Position numbers and translations under genes: made by a program. 64,000 nucleotides of DNA, from assembly GCA_948567375.1 (NCBI GenBank), contig OX419755.1:46939001-47003000 (forward strand). Reading direction: 5' to 3'. Shown one piece after another: positions 32,801-41,731 of the stretch. Within the stretch, counting starts at the first letter, position 1, and every line of letters begins with the position of its first letter. The DNA comes from Lunularia cruciata (Eukaryota; Streptophyta; Marchantiopsida; Lunulariales; Lunulariaceae). A model generated the notes under the pieces. The model made no database searches, was not told where the DNA came from, and was given only the letters and a program-made list of their open reading frames with translations.

Positions 32801-34703
32801 TGGGTACTATAGGAGGTTCATCTTCTCATTTTCCAACAAGGCTTATGCATTGACCATCTACATGAAGAAGGGTGTAGATTACATGGTGATTTTGGAAGAC
32901 AAGGAGGCTCTCAAAGCTTTTGAGGAGCTCAAGCAATCCCTTGTTGTAGCTCCAATTCTTGCTAAACCTGATTGGAGTAAGCCTTTCATCCTCTACACTG
33001 ATGCTTCTAATGTAGCTATAGGATGCACTCTTAGTCAATTAGACCAAGATGGGCATGATCATCCAATAGCTTATGCTAGTAGGCAGATGGTTTCAGCAGA
33101 GAAGAACTACTCTGTCATAGAGAGAGAAGGGTTGGCAGTGATCTTTGGTCTCAAGAAGTTTAGACACTACTTGATTGGAGGGAAAGCCACAATTGTCACG
33201 GATCACAAGGCTTTGAAGTACATCTTCAACAAGCCTAATGTTGAAGGGAGACTAGCAAGGTGGATGATTCTCTTGTCTGAGTATGACTACACAATTGAGG
33301 ATACGCCAGGAAAGAAACATGCAAATGCTGATTTGTTATCTAGAGCCTATGATCATGATGGAGATGAGCCAGTAGATGATTCCTTCCCGGATGAGGAGCT
33401 CATGACAATCTCAGTCACTCAAGAGGTTCCAATGGAGTACAAGGAGATTGTGGATTTTGTGACAAGAGGTAACTATCCAGAAGGGATGCATGCTAGGGAG
33501 AGGAAGGCCCTTGCAGCAAGATCTAGACCTTACACAATGGTGGATGATATTCTTTTTCACCAAGGAGCAGATGGTCTACTTCGAAGAGCAGTGGGTAAGG
33601 AAGAGTCTATCCTACTCATAAAGGAGTTTCATGAAGGTTTAGTATGTGGAGGACACTTTGCAGGAAAGGTGACTGCTTTCAAGATTCTAGATGCAGGTTA
33701 CCATTGGAGAGGGATTTTCAAGGATTGTCTTGATTATTGCAAAACTTGTCATGTTTGTCAAGCTTTTGCTAGAAAGTCTACATCCACTCCACCACTTAGA
33801 TCAATTCCATTGCTAGGACCCTTTGAGAAGTGGGGAATTGATTTTGTAGGACCTCTCAATAGAACCCCAAGGAACAATCGGTACATTGTGGTAGTTACTG
33901 ATTACCTTACCAAGTGGGTTGAGGCTAGACCATTGAGGGACAAGAATGAAGATGAAGTGGGTAGATTTCTTTATGAACGCATTATCACTAGGTTTGGATG
34001 CCCTTTGGAGTTGGTTTCTGATAGAGGAGGAGAGTTTACAGGAAGCATTACTACAGCCATGCTACGACATTTCTCTATCACACATCGAGTAACTACATCC
34101 TATAAGCCAAATTCCAATGGCTTGGCAGAGAGAACCAATCAGACCTTGTGCATGATGTTGGCCAAAGATGCAGAAATGGAGGGGGCTAAACATCATTGGG
34201 ACAAGAGGATTCATGCAGTTTTGTGGGAGTATAGGACAACCATGAAGACTTCCACTGGATATTCTCCATTCCAATTGGTGTATGGTATTGAGTCTACCTT
34301 ACCTATTCACTTTGATCTTCCTACCTTCCAAAGCATTCATAGGAGATTGAAGAAAGCACAAGGAAGTGATGCAGAGAAGTCAAGGAAGGATCAACTCATG
34401 GAGTTGGAAGAGGCAAGAGCAGTTGCTATGGTTCGAGTGGAGCAAGCCCAAAGGAAACAAAAGGAGAGCTATGACAAGAGGCAAGGCAAGAAGAAGGTGG
34501 AGCCTTTCAAAGAAGGTGATTGGGTAATGTTGTTTGATTCCATTCGATTCAAGAGAGTACAAAAGAAGTTTTTGCCTAAGTACTTTGGACCTTTCATAGT
34601 AGAGAAGGTGTGGGGAAATTACACTTATGATCTCAAGGAGTTGGGAGGAAGACACTTTGATAGGATTAACCATGATAAGTTGAAGATGTACCATAGAAGG
34701 TAG
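29877..34703 (+). CDS. Gag-pol polyprotein of element D (1,608 aa, intact)
   Basis: A single open frame encodes all functions needed for reverse transcription and integration in cytoplasmic particles and the nucleus. Gag capsid region (about 1-190, with FEDAALTWYESEYQ), CCHC knuckle CFGCGGRGHIQRNC (about 281), protease with VDGGSAVN (about 500), RT with MPFGLCNAPATFQRFMN and catalytic FIDD (about 890), RNase H starting YTDASNVAIG (about 1,040), integrase with a His-His/Cys-Cys end (CKTCHVC), GIDFVGP and SDRGGE holding the two Asp (about 1,321 and 1,380) and NGLAERTN with the Glu. The tail (GDWVMLFD, YFGPFIVEKVWGNYTYDL) has no chromodomain. Gag and pol are fused without frameshift, so the Gag:Pol ratio must be set in another way. 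Confidence 0.95.
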   Translation: MGKLPVFFGKDGEDVEAFVRDFKRACIGNNERRKNEWASLLPDFFEDAALTWYESEYQKRERREGEEESWETLTSALIENFLPDESYERLMSEVTFLKQGDGEKVRVYVERVEKLESRFRIVLRKGGDDVETTMIGIGAMLTKNFVGGLRPQIRSKVRYEKPSSKVEAIKIAIRMEESLEGDESDLVVKEVVHPPQGYKYGGTSDTLVTRVAPQVVVAPVLAPPPKDPLQTITEQLADLKINVVQLWEKREVDQNVGRGPRSYGNHPYRGGQPANNFNDRNCFGCGGRGHIQRNCPNSTYHGGRGYEGANRGKEGGSETQVAPNPNKGKGIASIDVVESKYEKGECSNSKGPNLELLAQEKKRARFAEDVHSSQGFTSSKDTPMSTRSTRTSTPSTTKTPRKKLGMEDFLISKQQWNYNVLEDVGSHKANITVGQLIALNPTLRKELRGGLSSTRSKKKKKAKVPISMGVVDAKPAPWEACEYASKIDVRVNGHNIKDALVDGGSAVNAMSERLMKKLGMIPSRASTFVVSMANKQQVRPVGVMDKVVVSIMGVQNLMTFQVLKDSSYDLLLGRPWLRAARTTDRWHKGYLRIGPSNHRVTVPVTNTTNTSHSDTPSSDYWESDSEGGASGVDTSMEEETSTEEDESESDSDVYPLCAMDFAPKPEVLKDPDKSPLTLEEVERRLSTLKYGPNVTKEEKVRFEEIFRKFIHVFAFSYKDLKEVTLEEHKIEVESHARPIRQKQRRISPPISLVVKEEIDKLKEAGFIFEVENSEWVSPIVIVKKKNGKLWVCVDYKKLNAVTKKDYYPLPFIDEILEEVAGHERYSFGDGYSGYNQIKIAPEHQQLTTFTTPWGTYAFKVMPFGLCNAPATFQRFMNKVFEPFIGKFVRDFIDDFCVYGSKEEHFEHLIKVLQRLDEANASLNPEKCIFGCEEGLLLGHIISKDGIAVDPEKVRKISDLPFPSSLTKLRQFLGMVGYYRRFIFSFSNKAYALTIYMKKGVDYMVILEDKEALKAFEELKQSLVVAPILAKPDWSKPFILYTDASNVAIGCTLSQLDQDGHDHPIAYASRQMVSAEKNYSVIEREGLAVIFGLKKFRHYLIGGKATIVTDHKALKYIFNKPNVEGRLARWMILLSEYDYTIEDTPGKKHANADLLSRAYDHDGDEPVDDSFPDEELMTISVTQEVPMEYKEIVDFVTRGNYPEGMHARERKALAARSRPYTMVDDILFHQGADGLLRRAVGKEESILLIKEFHEGLVCGGHFAGKVTAFKILDAGYHWRGIFKDCLDYCKTCHVCQAFARKSTSTPPLRSIPLLGPFEKWGIDFVGPLNRTPRNNRYIVVVTDYLTKWVEARPLRDKNEDEVGRFLYERIITRFGCPLELVSDRGGEFTGSITTAMLRHFSITHRVTTSYKPNSNGLAERTNQTLCMMLAKDAEMEGAKHHWDKRIHAVLWEYRTTMKTSTGYSPFQLVYGIESTLPIHFDLPTFQSIHRRLKKAQGSDAEKSRKDQLMELEEARAVAMVRVEQAQRKQKESYDKRQGKKKVEPFKEGDWVMLFDSIRFKRVQKKFLPKYFGPFIVEKVWGNYTYDLKELGGRHFDRINHDKLKMYHRR

Positions 34704-34738
34704 AGAGACCTTCACTTTGAGGACAAAGTGAAAACTTA

Positions 34739-34751
34739 GTCCGGGGGTAAA
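34739..34751 (+). other. Polypurine tract of element D
   Basis: GTCCGGGGGTAAA directly before the 3' LTR start (TGTAACACCC at 34,752), 36 bp after the gag-pol stop. Confidence 0.75.
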
Positions 34752-35443
34752 TGTAACACCCATTTGTGCATGTGTGTGGTATTGTGATATTTAGCTTGGT
34801 ATTACAAGTACTTAAGAGATATTATTTATATAGAGATAAAGGATGGTTCTATATTAGTCATGGTTAGCTAAAGTTAGTCATAGCTAAGATAGATGGGACC
34901 TTACTTTAGAGGAAGTAGAAAAGATGAGCACCACTATTTTGGATTTTAGTGTGTTGACTTGGTATTATTCCTAGGTGTTTGGCTTTGGGGAAAGAGTTGA
35001 GAACTCTTGGGCCCGCAAGCCTTTTTGTTTTGGATTCTTCTTTAGTCCAAGGATAGCCCATGTGAAGGAATCCTTGCTTTAGTGGTTGGGTCAAGATAAG
35101 ACCACATGCTTAGGGGAATATGCCCATGTGAATGGATATTCCTTTCTACTTTTTGACTTTACTTGACTTTTAGTCTAGTAACTTGAGTTACTACGGTAAT
35201 TAGTAACTTTGGTACGTAACTATTTCACAAGTATATAAACAAGGAGTGAGGAGGTACTCATCATCCTTTCATTTGCAACTATCTCTCTCTCATTGAGTTC
35301 TCTAGTGAGCAATGTCTTGAGTCTTGGAGTGTTAGCCTTGGAGGAGTATGATGGAGTTGGGGTTCCTTGCCTTCTTAGTCCATGGTGCGCTACCATAATA
35401 GCCATCAGAGGTTCATCCTGAGTAAGAGACAGGCCGGCTCACA
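34752..35443 (+). repeat. 3' LTR of element D
   Basis: 692 bp, same length as the 5' LTR and identical by eye except for one G-to-A difference near 35,424. The near identity shows recent insertion. Confidence 0.95.
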
Positions 35444-35447
35444 GTCC
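35444..35447. repeat. Target site duplication GTCC, right of element D
   Basis: Second copy of GTCC (see 27,613-27,616), directly after the LTR end CTCACA. Confidence 0.8.
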
Positions 35448-36728
35448 AAGTACGGTGAAGGAAGAAGCACTTGAAAGCTTGGGAAGTGAGGCGTCTATTC
35501 CAATACAACGACTACAACGAAGAAGTTGAGTATCGGGAGAAGAAGAGGTAAAGAAGGAGATCACTCCACAAGTTGAAGTAGTTGCCAATGATGGAGTGGA
35601 GTACCTGCGAAAAGTGGTGTGCCCCTTGTTAGTAAAGCTAGAGTACATGAAGAAGGAGATGCAGTCGACTTGTCCAAAGGTGAAGACTGTGTTGTAGGTA
35701 TTAGCAAGGCTGGAAGAAGAAAACTTGGAGTTGAAGAAGAGTATAACCCAAGGTGAGGAGGAAAGAGAAGTATTGTGAGCGGAGGCAGTAGTGAGAAGTC
35801 AAGTAATTGAAGACCTGAAGAGAGAAGTGAACTATCAAGAGGATCTTGTAAAGAAGAGTGACATAGCAAGGGAGAGACAAGTAGCTAAGTACAAGATCTT
35901 GAAGCAGCAGTTTGCTGATTCAAGAGTAGAGGTTATCCATGCTATGGCAAGAGAAGCTACAAAGGATCAGGAGCTTGATAGGGTGATGGAGAGTGTTGAG
36001 GAGAAGAAACAACTCTGGCAACGAGAGTAGGCAGCCCGATATAGAGAAGAAGAAAGATTACAAGAGTTACTTTGTAATCAAGAGGAGAGAGTTGTACAAA
36101 AGGAGAAGGAGAAGGAGAAGGAGACGGTGAAAGCTGAGTTCAAGGCAGAGTTGGTGATGTACCAAGAGGATTGGCTTGCAGATCGAGAACGTGAAAGGAA
36201 GATGAGATTGGAGCCATTGAAGGAGATTGTCCTCAGGATGAACGCAATGTTAAGTACAGAGGCCATCATTTGGATTGAAGAGACGAGGCTGCACAATTGA
36301 AGTTGTTGGTGCAGGAGACGAGGCAAAGACAAGCGAAGGATAAAGATTTGAATGCCTTGTTAATTAGTCTCAAAACTCGTGTAGACAGAAAGATCTTAGA
36401 GGTAGAGGATAACATTTCAATTAGATTAGACTTAGTGAAAATAGAGATAGAAAAGTTTCGGAAAGATGTTAGAGCAAAACCTGAAGTAGATAACATAGGA
36501 GTGCAAATGTCTTTGGAGTTACCGATGGAGAAATTTGAGAAGAGTGGGTCGAGAGATGAAGAGTTAGATAGATTACCCACTAGTGCAATTTCAAATCAGG
36601 AAAGAGAATTGTTAGATTTGGTAGAAGAAGTAGAAGATATGAAACCCGAGGACAGAATAGTAGGAAGTAAAGTTACTTCGGGTTTGGGTTTGAAAGCCGA
36701 TGACGAAGTAGACATCAGATTGGATTAG
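35448..36728 (+). pseudogene. LTR-encoded protein, C-terminal coiled-coil half (copy C)
   Basis: It continues the frame broken by element D. After a stretch with SIPIQRL and VEYLRKVVCPLLVKLE comes about 370 residues of heptad-rich sequence: LARLEEENLELKKS, VIEDLKREVNYQEDLVKKSD, ERQVAKYKILKQQFADSR, QELDRVMESVEEKKQLWQ, KLLVQETRQRQAKDKDLNAL and LEVEDNISIRLDLVKIEIEK. It ends DDEVDIRLD with a TAG. In-frame stops lie near 35,697, 35,780, 36,030 and 36,300. The two halves together give about 854 codons. Confidence 0.7.
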
Positions 36729-37554
36729 TAATAGTTTTGAGATTTGAAGAGGTAGATATGAAGAGGTGCATTGTCATTTTGGATTTGCAGGTTAGAAAAG
36801 TTTTTGTAGAATGGTATAGTTGTTAGAACTGTTGATTGATTCACTATTTAAGAGTGGCATTCGCAGTCAAATGTTATTCAGTGCTCATAATTTTTGAGAA
36901 TAGATAAAGCAAAGTGTTGTGAAGCAATGCTCGTTGCTTGAGCTTGATTCCAAGTATCAACTTTGTGTCTATGTTTGTGAGTGTGTGGAGAAATTTGAAG
37001 TGCAAGTCAATGTGTTTGTTGGATGTTGGATTCCACAACCTTGATCTTCATTCTATGTGTTTGATCCTGAGTGAAGTGCAATCGGAGCAATGCCTTGACA
37101 GATCTGAGAGGAATTGTAGTGTTGGTAGTATTTTGCATTTGTGAGTGCAGTGCAAAGTTGATGTGAAGCAATTTTGATCAAGGAAGTTGTGCCTTCAGTG
37201 GAGGGGTGGAACACAATTCTGAGGCAAAGTTGTTTTGCAATGAAGTGTCATTTTTGGGAGAGCTTGAATCATCACAATCAAGATTGTTTGGAAGGAATTG
37301 AAGGAGTTGTGATTAAAGAGTGTGAATTTGTGACAAGATTGCAAATCAGTGCTTGTTACTCTCTTCTGGGTGTGGTTTCTACCTGAGAGATTAAAGACGC
37401 AACCAAGAAGAACTACATTGTTACTATTTGCTTTGTATTTAGACATTTCTGACTTGTATCTCTATAGGAACAAACTTTACTTACCCGGTTACTTTACCCC
37501 ATTACTTTACTTACCCGATTTATTCACAAAAGTGATATTTGTCGGGTTGTCACA
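36729..37554 (+). repeat. Non-coding tail of LTR C
   Basis: 826 bp from the stop of the LTR frame to the LTR end. Copies G and E have the same tail. No gene or RNA recognised. Confidence 0.75.
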
Positions 37555-39020
37555 ACAATGGACACACAATTTCCCACAGGTACTCCACTCCATTACTCGC
37601 AACTACTTCCTCTTGCATAGCAATCTCCTTCCTTACTTCTTCTTTGCCTGATACTCACCTTCTTCTCTATAGTCTTTGTATTGGAATAGACACCTCACTT
37701 CCCGAGCTAGCATTCACTTCTTCCTTCACCTTACTCAGACCTGCTTCACACTTTGCCTTGTGTCTCAAACAAACTCCTCTTTGAATTGTGCACTTCTTCT
37801 CCTCAGGCTCGGGTATCTTGTCCTCCAACTTCACATTATTTTCTTGCTCAAGCTCCACCCAAACTTCTTCCTCTTCTGTAGTAGTAGCAGGTACCGACGT
37901 CATCTCTCCACCTTCATCACTATTGCTACTTGTATCTCCACTTTGCAGCATGAGCTCTGGTTCCTCCTTGTGTTTTGAGTCTTTGGACTTGCACTCGGCT
38001 TCGCCTTCCGAGTCTTTGTCTTTTGACGCGATCACCACCATGCCTCTCCTGGGGTTTCCTCTCTTGACTTTCCAAGGTCTTATCTTGTCTTCAGCTTCTC
38101 CTTGCCAACTCTGCTTCTTCGACTTTGGAGTACTCACTTCTATCTCCATGCTCTTACCTGTCTTTGCGTAGTACTCATCCATGCTTCAGATTTGAAGGAT
38201 GTATTGCTGCTCCTCCATGTCAACTTCTCTTCTCAAGTCGGGATGGAAGTGAGACACCATTCTATTGCGCTCCGCCAAATTGAGCAAATTCAACCCAAGG
38301 TAGAAATGTGCTGCAAACGGCACAATGTAATGTGGAGGCAACTTATCCCACAAATTCCACACCATCTTTCTCGTCCTCCCATGGAAGCACCTTGCCCAAT
38401 TAATAGGTTTTCCTGCAAACAACTTATGGAAGAACACCGCTTGGTGCTCTCTTCGGCTTCAGGATTGCCATGAGAGCACTCACGATCCCTCTCTTCACTG
38501 GATCTTTGTAACTCTCAACCTTATACCCGTTCTTCTGTTCTCTTTGAAGAGAAAGCATCCCTCACTTCTTGGGTTTCTTCTGCTAATTCTCCCTTCCCCA
38601 AGAATGTGGCACCCTGCTCCGCACCTGCCTCTCTCCCAAGCACTAATCTCCAATCTGACTCTGTCCAGCGAGCTGGATTTCCTCTCTTCCCCACTTCCTC
38701 GAGGCCATTGAGACACTTACTCTTGATTATCTCCGTCATGAAACCTGGAAAATTGACATTCCAATTCCATGCTAAGAAGGTGATCCAAAGTCGGCTCAAG
38801 ACTTCAATCCTTGCAATCACATCTAACCTCCGAATCGCATGATTTCTCACTCCAAATTTAGAGTTCTTCTTTCCTCCTCCCATCTCTCCTATTTTCTCAT
38901 TGTCTCTTGGTTTCACTCTCTCAAATTCTCCTCTACACACTAGCATGCTTCAACTCTACTTCCCTTCCCACAATCACCTATAGGACGACTTCTTAACGGC
39001 AAAGGAAAATTGCTCAACAT
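37555..39020 (-). pseudogene. LTR-encoded protein, N-terminal half in solo LTR E
   Basis: On the minus strand from ATG 39,020 (MLSNFPLPLRSRPIGD) it matches copy C nearly throughout. Blocks include WITFLAWNWNVNFPGFM, WTESDWRLVLGREAG, QEVRDAFSSKRTE, FFHKLFAGKPINWARCFHGR, HYIVPFAAHFYLGLNLLNLAERNRMV, HFHPDLRREVDMEEQQY, and an acidic linker with SKDKDSEGEAECKSKDS and LMLQSGDTSSNSDEGG. It continues at 14,506 beyond the B-C insertion. A frameshift near 38,945 and further breaks near 38,520, 38,470 and 38,185 kill it. The combined length with 13,419-14,506 is about 851 codons. Confidence 0.7.
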
Positions 39021-39296
39021 TGCTTTGTTGTTAGCCCAATTTTTAGAGTCACGCTTTCTTTGTCTCTCTTCAATTTGAGTTTCTACCAAGAAATCACACC
39101 TCTTGCATGCGCCTGTCACTGTCAATTGTACTTCACGCGTATGGGCCGTTGGTTTTGAATGGTCCCTTCTTGAATTTCTTGCCCCAATGAAAGGTTGTTA
39201 CATTGTCTTTGCCTCGGATTGAGCTCCCCCCGATATGAAGACTCCTTAATTTGGGTTGTATGCTGATAGGGCAAATCCAAGTACTTTGCCTTATGA

Positions 39297-39318
39297 ACAA
39301 TGAACAATGAAATATAGA
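39297..39318 (-). repeat. 3' tail of LINE F: TTCATTG heptamer repeat
   Basis: The minus strand ends TATATTTCATTGTTCATTG, then TTCA at the insertion junction. The same type of tail ends the copies at 47,212, 60,762 and, on the minus strand, 59,819 and 60,973. It replaces the poly(A) typical of plant L1 elements. Confidence 0.75.
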
Positions 39319-39392
39319 GCCCGAAAGACCCAAAGAGTCAAAAGGCTGGAAACACAATACAAAACACATGAAATGTGAGCCTAGGCAAGGGC

Positions 39393-40478
39393 CTAGGGCA
39401 TCTGACCAATTTGTAACAAATTGGTCCGATGTAAACTAACCTCTGTCATGTACTTCCCTAATGCTAAAGCTTCAATCTGTAAGAGAGTTGAGAAATCACT
39501 ACAAGTAATCTGATATCTAACTCTAATCTGCATGTAACAAGGGCAAACAATCAACACATGATGCTCATCCTCAACTTTGCTCATAATACACAATTTGCAA
39601 AGTCGCATGGAGTGCTCTATCTGCTGCCAACGTCCTTGTTCTACTTCTAGTCTATGAGAACTAGTTCTATATTGAGCAATAACATGTCTAAGTGAAGTAG
39701 AAATCCTAGCCAGGAGATAATCTTGCTCACAATACACCAACATAAGATTTACAAACTACTGATAGAACACCATCTTGGTACCGGGCTGCTGCCATAAGCA
39801 AAGTAAGAACTGCTCCTTGATCACTTCTCGTAGTGCAATAGGCTCCAACCTCCAATGTCGCTCACAAACATTCCACCTTGTGGCCCATGCAACCAGATCT
39901 GTATACCAACCAACAGATAGAGTGGCACAAAAAGCTTGGTAGGGAAGTCTCTCATGCTCCATGGACCTCACCTTAGTGGCATATGTGATAGCTAAAAACA
40001 AAGCTTCAGCCTCAAGAGGTAAAAACCTGGTTTCAGCAAGCATCAATACATAAGGAGTTTGAGTCCTCACCCCAAGTTCATCACACAAAAACAATTTCTG
40101 AACTTTCTCCACCTTTTGCCACCATGTCTTCTTAGTACCTAGACCCCAAATCTGAGCACCATAGAGAACCACCGGCTGCACAAGAGATCTGAACAGCACC
40201 TTCTTCAACTCCCATGTGGTAAGGTGAGCAAGTTTAGAGCGGTTCATGAGTGAATACAAAGCTCTAAAGCCTGCATTGATTCTCATCTTCACACAAGTAG
40301 ACCAACTATAGTCATGAGAAAACTCAAGGCCCAAGTACTTGTAAGAAGAAACTTGCTCCAATTGCTGTCCATCAAAAAAGAAAGGTGCGACACCTTTAGA
40401 ACCTACCACAATCACCTTGGACTTGTCAAGGTTCACTTCTATCTTTGTTTCATTGCAAAACAAGAGAAGAGAATCCAA
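39393..40478 (-). pseudogene. LINE F ORF2, C-terminal part with Cys/His motif (broken)
   Basis: After RT the frame runs through SYKYLGLEFSHDYSW, LVQPVVLYGAQIWG and LFLCDELGVRTQTPYV, then, beyond a TAG at 39,756-39,758, to RLCKLCIMSKVEDEHHVL-type sequence ending CPCY. The last motif (Cys-x2-Cys, His-His, Cys-x-Cys) is the zinc-binding C-terminus common in LINE ORF2 proteins. Another copy (57,9xx) has CAG where F has TAG, so this is a point mutation. Confidence 0.8.
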
Positions 40479-40484
40479 CAGCTT

Positions 40485-41720
40485 CTATAAACCCTCTGGA
40501 TTGGTGGAGAGAAGCACTACATCATCTGCATAAAGGAGTGCATGTATCATCAAAGAGCCAACCTGTACACCAGTAGCTCCAGCTTCCATGAGTAATCTCT
40601 CCAGATCATCGATGAAGATTCCAAATAGAGTTGGAGATAAAGAGCAGCCTTGAATCACACCCATTGTGCTAAGGACATCTTGAGAGCTCAAAGATGAAAG
40701 TCTCACAACCACTTTCTCATAGAGTCTAGAGATAGCACCAATCAGATCAGCTGAAACACCAACTTGAGTGAGTCTCTCACTTAGTGATTTCCTAAGCACC
40801 TTATCAAAGGCCTTCCTGAAATCAATAAATGCAACATAGAGAGCTCTCCCAACACCCTTGGATTTCCACCACAAAACATGGAGTACCAATAGATGATCCA
40901 AAGTACTAAAGCCTGATCTGAAACCCGCTTGGCATTTAGCTCGAATTCTGTGCTTTTCAGCCCAAGTACTCAACCTAGACTCCAAAATTCGACCGTACAA
41001 CTTGGCAAAGATACTACCCACTAGAATGGTACAGTAATTGGTGACAATATCTCTCTGACCAGACTTGTGAATAGGAACTACCTTCTTGAAGCACCATCTA
41101 TCAGGAAAGCCACACCTGATGGCCTCATTCAAGAGAGAAGTGAAAACTGAAATCAGATGGCTACCACCCCACTTCAGAAGTTCAACACATAGTCCATCAA
41201 GGTCTTTAGCCTTACCATTGGCCAACTTCTTCAATTGGTATTGGACATCAGCTTCAGAGATGGTGAGAGCAGATCCAAGGCAAGGTGCCATGCTTGGAGC
41301 ATCTGGGAAAAAGTACAGATCCTTCACATATTGACAAAGCTCATTCACGTCCAGCGATGGAGATGTAGATCTGATGGTTACCTTCTGCCAAAAAGCCTTG
41401 GGATTGCTCCTCAATTCAACGCTCAACTCAACCCCTTGAGTCTCAAGAACGCTCGCTTCTTGCACTTCACCAACTTTCTATAAGAGACAAAAGCCTGATT
41501 TTGTGCAATCTGATCAAGAGACCTATCCATAGCTTTGATCCTTGCCATTTTATAGTCAGCATCAAACCACCTATTGCAAGGGAGACCAAGTCTCTTCCTG
41601 TGAGAACCTCGTGGAAATAGAGTTGTTGATGTAGATTGAAGAAGTTCAACCAACTGATCACTACGTTGTTGAAAATCAGAACTCCACTCCATAGAGCTCA
41701 ATTTCTCATGGATAGCTTGT
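40485..41720 (-). pseudogene. LINE F ORF2, reverse transcriptase (broken)
   Basis: The linker (SSMEWSSDFQQRSDQL, NRWFDADYKMARIKAMDRSL) leads into RT with KDLDGLCVELLKWGG, FKKVVPIHKSGQRD, CQAGFRSGFSTLDHLL, VAFIDFRKAFDKVLRKSL (first catalytic Asp), GVIQGCSLSPTLFGIFIDDLE and LLYADDVVLLS with the YADD box at 40,521-40,532. A one-base deletion near 41,430 shifts the frame; the copy at 56,240 keeps the longer form. The domain ends at a TAG at 40,485-40,487 where the related copy at 45,965 has a sense codon. Confidence 0.88.
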
Positions 41721-41731
41721 TAGTACAAATC

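Larger units (their letters stand above)
27617..35443 (+). mobile_element. Element D: intact, young Ty3/gypsy retrotransposon
   Basis: It is 7,827 bp with two 692-bp LTRs that differ at one position by eye (GAGTGAGAGAC against GAGTAAGAGAC), a primer site, a polypurine tract, a 4-bp target duplication and an uninterrupted gag-pol frame of 1,608 codons. Three smaller ORFs lie between primer site and gag. Protease reads VDGGSAVN and RT FIDDFCVYG, with no chromodomain, which fits the non-chromovirus (Tat/Athila) branch. Its sequence is far from A, B and C. It is the youngest insertion in the window. Confidence 0.93.
14507..37554 (+). mobile_element. Tandem composite of two gag-pol units, B and C, with three giant-LTR remnants
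   Basis: The order is partial LTR (14,507-14,904, U3 type I), gag-pol B (14,905-20,046), partial LTR (20,058-20,690, U3 type II), gag-pol C (20,691-25,920), and a full-length LTR (25,930-37,554, U3 type I, split by element D). The two left LTRs are deleted from shortly after the TATA region straight into gag, removing the primer sites. The composite splits the coding region of solo LTR E. I see no clean target duplication: the left flank reads AACTT and the right ACAAT, with about four target bases lost. Confidence 0.75.
25930..37554 (+). repeat. Full-length giant 3' LTR of unit C, split by element D
   Basis: It starts TGTGGTGCACACAT right after the polypurine tract and ends GGGTTGTCACA at 37,554. 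Without D and one copy of its 4-bp duplication the LTR is 1,687 + 2,107, about 3,794 bp, almost the same as solo LTR E. It contains a U3 of about 380 bp, a TATA box, a frame of about 850 codons (26,336-27,616 joined to 35,448-36,728) and an 826-bp non-coding tail. Near 37,480-37,525 the tail has a short local duplication (CTTTAC/CCCG units) not seen in G. Confidence 0.85.
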
